A stretch of DNA of 7,908 nt from an uncultured Collinsella sp. (GTDB lineage Bacteria; Actinomycetota; Coriobacteriia; Coriobacteriales; Coriobacteriaceae). This document shows positions 5,680-7,908 of the stretch, piece by piece. The position numbers were made by a program, and so were the translations under genes. The stretch's first letter is position 1. The number at the start of each line of letters is the position of its first letter. Under the pieces are notes generated by a model. The model ran no database searches. It saw nothing but the letters and a program-made list of their open reading frames with translations, and was not told the DNA's origin. Location of the stretch: positions 1 through 7,908 of the forward strand of contig CABUSL010000097.1 in the NCBI GenBank assembly GCA_902494295.1, read 5' to 3'.

Positions 5680-6654
5680 ATGGATCTTGCGATGGCACAG
5701 CGCCTCGTCAATCGCCGTAAAGCTGCCGGCCTTTCTCAGGAGGCGCTTGCTGCCCAGCTGGACGTAAGCCGCCAGGCTGTTAGTAAATGGGAGCGCAGCG
5801 AGTCCTCACCCGATACCGATAACCTCATTGCGCTCGCCGCGCTGTATGGTGTGTCGTTGGACGAGCTGCTATATGGGGAGGCGGCCAACGATGCCGACGA
5901 CCTGGAGGACGGTAGCGCCGATACCGAGACGGCGGATGTGGCTGACGAGGCTGAGGATTCTGCCGAGCACACCGATTGCGGCGACAAACCACTTGTCGAT
6001 ATTTCCCTCGCGCGCGGCATCCACGTTATTGATCCCAACAAAGGCGAAGAGGTCCATGTTGGCTGGAGCGGCATCCATGTGGCTAACGAACGCAGGGGCG
6101 AGGAAGTCCATGTTGGTTGGAGCGGCATCCATGTGACCAACGAGCGCAAGGGCGAAGAGGTGCATGTGGGGCCGGGCGGCGTGCATATCGATACGCTTGA
6201 GGACGATGGACATAGCGTGCGTACCAATGACGACGGCACCGTCACCATCGACGGCGAGACGTTCTCCAGCTGGAAGGAAGCACACGACAAGCTCGACCAT
6301 CATGGCAAGTATTTCCACACCAAGGTCGGACGTGCATGGAACAAGTTTCCCTTTCCCGCACTTGTCACTCTCGCCTATCTGGCGCTCGGCATTGTCTACG
6401 GCACATGGGCTACGGGACTCTTCCTCGTCTTTTTGATTCCCGTCTATTACGCGCTTGGCGACTTTATCGATCGACGCCGCCTGTCCAAGCTGATTGACGG
6501 CGTTTACCCAGCATCCGCCATTGCATGGTTTCTCTATATGTGGCTTTGCCTGGGACAGCCCCATCCTGCATGGATCATCCTCATCACGATTCCCATCGTA
6601 AAGGCGCTCATGCGCTGGTGTCGCAAACAATGGAAGTGCCGCAAGCAGGCCTAA
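5680..6654 (+). CDS. XRE-family HTH protein with internal repeats and C-terminal membrane domain
   Basis: The 324-residue protein has four parts. Residues 1-66 are a Cro/C1-type helix-turn-helix (LVNRRKAAGLSQEALAAQLD, then VSRQAVSKWERSESSPDTDN). Residues 67-100 are a very acidic linker rich in Asp, Glu and Ala. Residues 111-170 contain near-identical repeats, GEEVHVGWSGIHVANERR and GEEVHVGWSGIHVTNERK plus a shorter third copy, preceded by a remnant (GIHVIDPNK); they look like short beta strands. Residues about 224-312 hold three or four hydrophobic helices. A membrane-tethered transcription regulator that senses a signal and probably controls its own gene is the simplest reading. AAAGGA (5668-5673) sets the start. 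No partner gene is adjacent; palindromic elements lie on both sides. The signal and targets are unknown. Confidence 0.85.
   Translation: MDLAMAQRLVNRRKAAGLSQEALAAQLDVSRQAVSKWERSESSPDTDNLIALAALYGVSLDELLYGEAANDADDLEDGSADTETADVADEAEDSAEHTDCGDKPLVDISLARGIHVIDPNKGEEVHVGWSGIHVANERRGEEVHVGWSGIHVTNERKGEEVHVGPGGVHIDTLEDDGHSVRTNDDGTVTIDGETFSSWKEAHDKLDHHGKYFHTKVGRAWNKFPFPALVTLAYLALGIVYGTWATGLFLVFLIPVYYALGDFIDRRRLSKLIDGVYPASAIAWFLYMWLCLGQPHPAWIILITIPIVKALMRWCRKQWKCRKQA
6043..6189 (+). repeat. In-frame 54-bp tandem repeat inside the XRE-membrane gene
   Basis: Two full 54-bp units (6043-6096 and 6097-6150) and a 39-bp partial third (6151-6189) encode the GEEVHVGWSGIHV-type repeats. The first two units are nearly identical at DNA level with a few mainly silent changes; the third has diverged (GPGGVHI for GWSGIHV). 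This indicates recent duplication and possible copy-number variation between strains. Confidence 0.9.
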
Positions 6655-6702
6655 ACCGCCCCAACCAGCCAGCGCCACTCATCCGACACCGCCCGCCCTT
6701 CC

Positions 6703-6771
6703 AAGTTGCGGTGATATAGGGACTGTTTTGAGGCTCCAAAGCGCCAAACAGTCCGTATATCACCACAACTT
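6703..6771. repeat. 69-nt palindromic element, copy 2
   Basis: The element runs from AAGTTGCGGTGATATAGG... to ...ATATCACCACAACTT. The 26-nt arms (6703-6728 and 6746-6771) pair at 24 of 26 positions, and the centre can pair further (GAGGC with GCGCC). Compared with the copy at 5429-5497 the length and terminal 12 nt are the same, and internal pairs have changed on both sides together. It lies about 50 nt after the XRE gene's stop. Confidence 0.85.
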
Positions 6772-6829
6772 ACAAACAACTGGGTCAGTTCCGGCACGGA
6801 GATTAGCATTAAGCTGACCGCACGCCAAG

Positions 6830-6978
6830 AAAAGGGCCTATTTACTACGTTTAACTCGAGAGGGCCGACCATACCCGCCTTTTCCGACAATTGACAAGCC
6901 CTCTACCTGCAGTTTTAATTTTCGTTTTCCCGGCATGGTTGACGGTATCAAATTAAACGTAGTAGATAGGCCCGTTTT
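6830..6978. repeat. 149-nt imperfect palindrome
   Basis: The left arm 6830-6854 (AAAAGGGCCTATTTACTACG...) and the right arm 6953-6978 are inverse complements with one insertion and one mismatch. Weaker similarity continues inward (GACCATACCCG against the complement of CCGGCATGGTT). The middle (about 6885-6930) is AT-rich and unpaired. No gene is recognisable inside. The form is that of a MITE-like or REP-like element; no target-site duplication is obvious at its ends. A small imperfect hairpin with GGTCAG and CTGACC ends precedes it (6783-6819). Confidence 0.7.
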
Positions 6979-7101
6979 GTGGCATACGACCCATTCAAGC
7001 CCAATCTCGAAGACTAAAGAGAGCCTCTCATCCACGCCTGCGAGCGAAAGCCAAATAGAATGAAAGGCAAATGGAAAACCCGTTTGACGAGCGGAGGACA
7101 T

Positions 7102-7269
7102 ATGCGCGACGTAGTCGAAAGCGACTGGAAGCTGTTTAAGAAAATGCTTCCTCAATGGCAAGAACGTTATATGGAAAAGCTCATCGGCCAGTACGTTGAG
7201 ATGCTGAACGACAGACATCCCCAGCAAAACGGGGCAAACGCCGGGCCACCTAAAGCTGACGTTAGATAA
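7102..7269 (+). CDS. Short protein, N-terminal half of a small family often labelled 'multidrug transporter'
   Basis: The 55-residue product starts MRDVVESDWKLFKKMLPQWQ and continues ERYMEKLIGQYVEML. This matches my memory of a small soluble protein family (about 80-110 residues, in Firmicutes and Coriobacteria) with the pattern 'DWKLFRxxLPxWQExYMxxLxxEY', often database-labelled 'multidrug transporter' although it has no membrane segment. The usual continuation (…FWxLEKRIxxDxxxPGV…) is missing: after MLNDRH the sequence becomes QQNGANAGPPKADVR and stops. The copy therefore appears truncated or rearranged. GGAGG at 7094-7098 supports the ATG at 7102 over an upstream ATG at 7060. Function is unknown. 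Confidence 0.5.
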   Translation: MRDVVESDWKLFKKMLPQWQERYMEKLIGQYVEMLNDRHPQQNGANAGPPKADVR

Positions 7270-7352
7270 CGATACTTTTGAAAACACTGGAAAATCAAGG
7301 TTTTTCGAGCGACGGACAAGCCGGGTATTGTACTAAAAACTGAATACGACGC

Positions 7353-7405
7353 AAAAGCGGCGTTTCCCACTCTCTACACAGGGAGAACAGGAACGCCGCT
7401 TTTTT
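7353..7405 (+). terminator. Strong intrinsic terminator at the left side of the ICE-derived segment
   Basis: AAAAGCGGCGTT (7353-7364) and AACGCCGCTTTT (7392-7403) form a perfect 12-bp stem, followed by a T-run to 7405. A-rich and T-rich flanks on both sides would let it act in both directions. The loop can pair further (TCCC with GGGA). It insulates the repA-like start from upstream transcription. Confidence 0.85.
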
Positions 7406-7412
7406 CATGCCC

Positions 7413-7530
7413 TTTGTTACGCAGTAGGGGCAGAAAAAGCCTTGCTACAAGCGGTTTTGCGGGTGTGTATCTGGCGCGGCAAGGGATTTATACCTTATTC
7501 CCCGAAACCGCGCTTCTACTGCGTAACAAA
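7413..7530. repeat. 15-bp perfect inverted repeat with nested stems upstream of repA-like start
   Basis: TTTGTTACGCAGTAG (7413-7427) and CTACTGCGTAACAAA (7516-7530) are exact complements 88 nt apart. Between them lie CCTTGC (7440-7445) with GCAAGG (7479-7484), and GCGGTTT (7451-7457) with AAACCGC (7505-7511); these two cannot both form with simple nesting, so alternative folds are possible. The right arm ends 9 nt before the AAAGGAG of the repA-like gene. It may be a structured leader controlling that gene or part of an origin. Confidence 0.7.
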
Positions 7531-7555
7531 TCCACAGCAAAAGGAGTGATTTACT

Positions 7556-7636
7556 ATGGCAGTTTTCCGGGTGGAACGAAACAAGGGCTACACCGTAATG
7601 AGCAACCACCACCTACGCAACAAGGAGCTTTCTTTC
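7556..7636 (+). pseudogene. Truncated repA-like ICE gene (N-terminal 26 residues)
   Basis: AAAGGAG at 7540-7546 precedes an ATG that opens MAVFRVERNKGYTVMSNHHL, then RNKELS. This is the characteristic N-terminus of the ICE-encoded replication initiator A-like HTH protein (Tn1549/CTn group), in which 'LKAKGLLSxMLSLP' would follow. After codon 26 the family sequence is lost; the reading frame stays open to 7852 only because it reads the antisense of the relaxase fragment. The gene is therefore cut at about 7634 and cannot make the normal product. Confidence 0.75.
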
Positions 7637-7908
7637 GGTGAGAAAGTTCATAGTCTTTGCCGCCTGTTTCAGATTGTGGATTTTCGCCCACTGTTCATAG
7701 CCCTTACTCTGCGCCGCCTTGATACTGTTCTCAATGTCGATAAGCAGCGAAACGCCGCGCTGCTCTCTGGGGGCTTTCGCCGCCGTTGTCCGTCTGCCCG
7801 CTATCCGTTCCCTTATGGCTTCCTCTGTATAGTCTGCGCCGAGGGTTTTTAGGCGGGTGAAGCGTTCCTGTCCGGGGGCGCGGCATGATACATATTTCCC
7901 CGGCTTTA
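7613..7908 (-). pseudogene. C-terminal part of an ICE relaxase/mobilization protein, broken at its 3' end
   Basis: Read from the right edge on the minus strand, codons encode KPGKYVSCRAPGQERFTRLK, then TLGADYTEEAIRERIAGRR, and later VSLLIDIENSIKAAQSKGYE and QWAKIHNLKQAAKTMNFLTE, then RKLLVA and a stop at 7615-7613. The motifs GQERFTRxKTLGxxYTEE, LIDIExxIKAxxxxGYExWA and NLKQAAKTMNFLTE are hallmarks of the region after the nuclease domain in relaxases of Tn1549-like conjugative elements, which nick oriT and carry DNA to the recipient. The last six residues come from the antisense of the repA-like start, so the natural C-terminus is lost at about 7635. The catalytic N-terminus lies beyond the window, so it may or may not be intact. 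Confidence 0.75.

Larger units (their letters stand above)
7353..7908. mobile_element. Remnant or edge of a Tn1549/CTn-type integrative conjugative element
   Basis: This segment carries the leader and first codons of a repA-like ICE gene and the C-terminal part of an ICE relaxase in opposite orientation, joined at about 7634. Both are typical of conjugative elements of gut Firmicutes rather than of the Coriobacterial chromosome. The left boundary is uncertain: it could lie anywhere between the end of the short gene at 7269 and the terminator. The element runs off the right edge. No integrase or attachment site can be identified in the window. Confidence 0.6.

Noticed and set aside
6043..6189. 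Repeat array of a mobile or CRISPR type
   Set aside because: The period is 54 bp, in frame, and encodes protein repeats within one gene.
5869..6678. 269-residue minus-strand open frame opposite the XRE-membrane gene
   Set aside because: Antisense shadow; its apparent repeats are just the complement of the real 54-bp repeats.
5429..6771. CRISPR array
   Set aside because: Only two similar palindromes 1.2 kb apart with a gene between; no regular spacers or cas genes.
6838..7287. 149-residue minus-strand open frame covering a palindrome and the short gene
   Set aside because: No ribosome binding site or family motif seen, and it runs through the 6830-6978 inverted repeat.
7414..7641. 75-residue plus-strand open frame upstream of the repA-like start
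   Set aside because: It occupies the structured leader and overlaps the repA-like start in another frame; no good ribosome binding site.

Overview
The window looks like chromosomal DNA of a high-GC gut actinobacterium of the class Coriobacteriia, most likely Collinsella or a close relative. This is an inference from the GC-rich coding style and the character of the proteins; no rRNA or other marker gene is present to prove it. At the right edge (from about 7.3 kb) the sequence changes character and carries pieces of a Tn1549/CTn-type integrative conjugative element of the kind common in gut Firmicutes.

Layout. 1-85: last codons of a probable D-2-hydroxyacid dehydrogenase, followed by two tandem 52-nt hairpin repeats and an intrinsic terminator. 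318-1182 (minus): a two-gene toxin-antitoxin operon, an upstream ribbon-helix-helix (RelB/DinJ-like) antitoxin overlapping a downstream PIN-domain toxin by 8 nt, with a recognisable promoter and operator-like repeats. 1277-1398: two terminators reading leftward. 1397-2782 (minus): M18 aspartyl aminopeptidase with all metal ligands. 2944-4029 (plus, divergent): a membrane-anchored Ntn-hydrolase of the choloylglycine hydrolase / linear amide C-N hydrolase superfamily with an internal nucleophilic Cys. 4169-5248 (plus): a 6-phosphofructokinase with a PPi-type Lys in its PKTIDND motif and Asn in its GGNGS motif. 5680-6654 (plus): an XRE-type DNA-binding protein fused to three 18-residue-type repeats and a multi-pass C-terminal membrane domain. 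7102-7269 (plus): a short protein resembling the N-terminal half of a small cytoplasmic family often mis-named 'multidrug transporter'. 7353-7908: terminator, a 15-bp inverted repeat, a truncated repA-like start, and the C-terminal part of an ICE relaxase in opposite orientation.

The conserved genes are individually ordinary metabolic genes and do not form one pathway. The unusual content is in the spaces between them. There are at least four kinds of long inverted repeat. Two 69-nt palindromes (5429-5497 and 6703-6771) have identical length and identical ends but different interiors that keep pairing through compensatory changes; they bracket the XRE-membrane gene. A 21-bp perfect stem nested inside a 12-bp outer repeat follows phosphofructokinase, and a 149-nt imperfect palindrome lies at 6830-6978. 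These are best read as interspersed palindromic (REP/MITE-like) elements, and they are the strongest candidates for something not yet described here.
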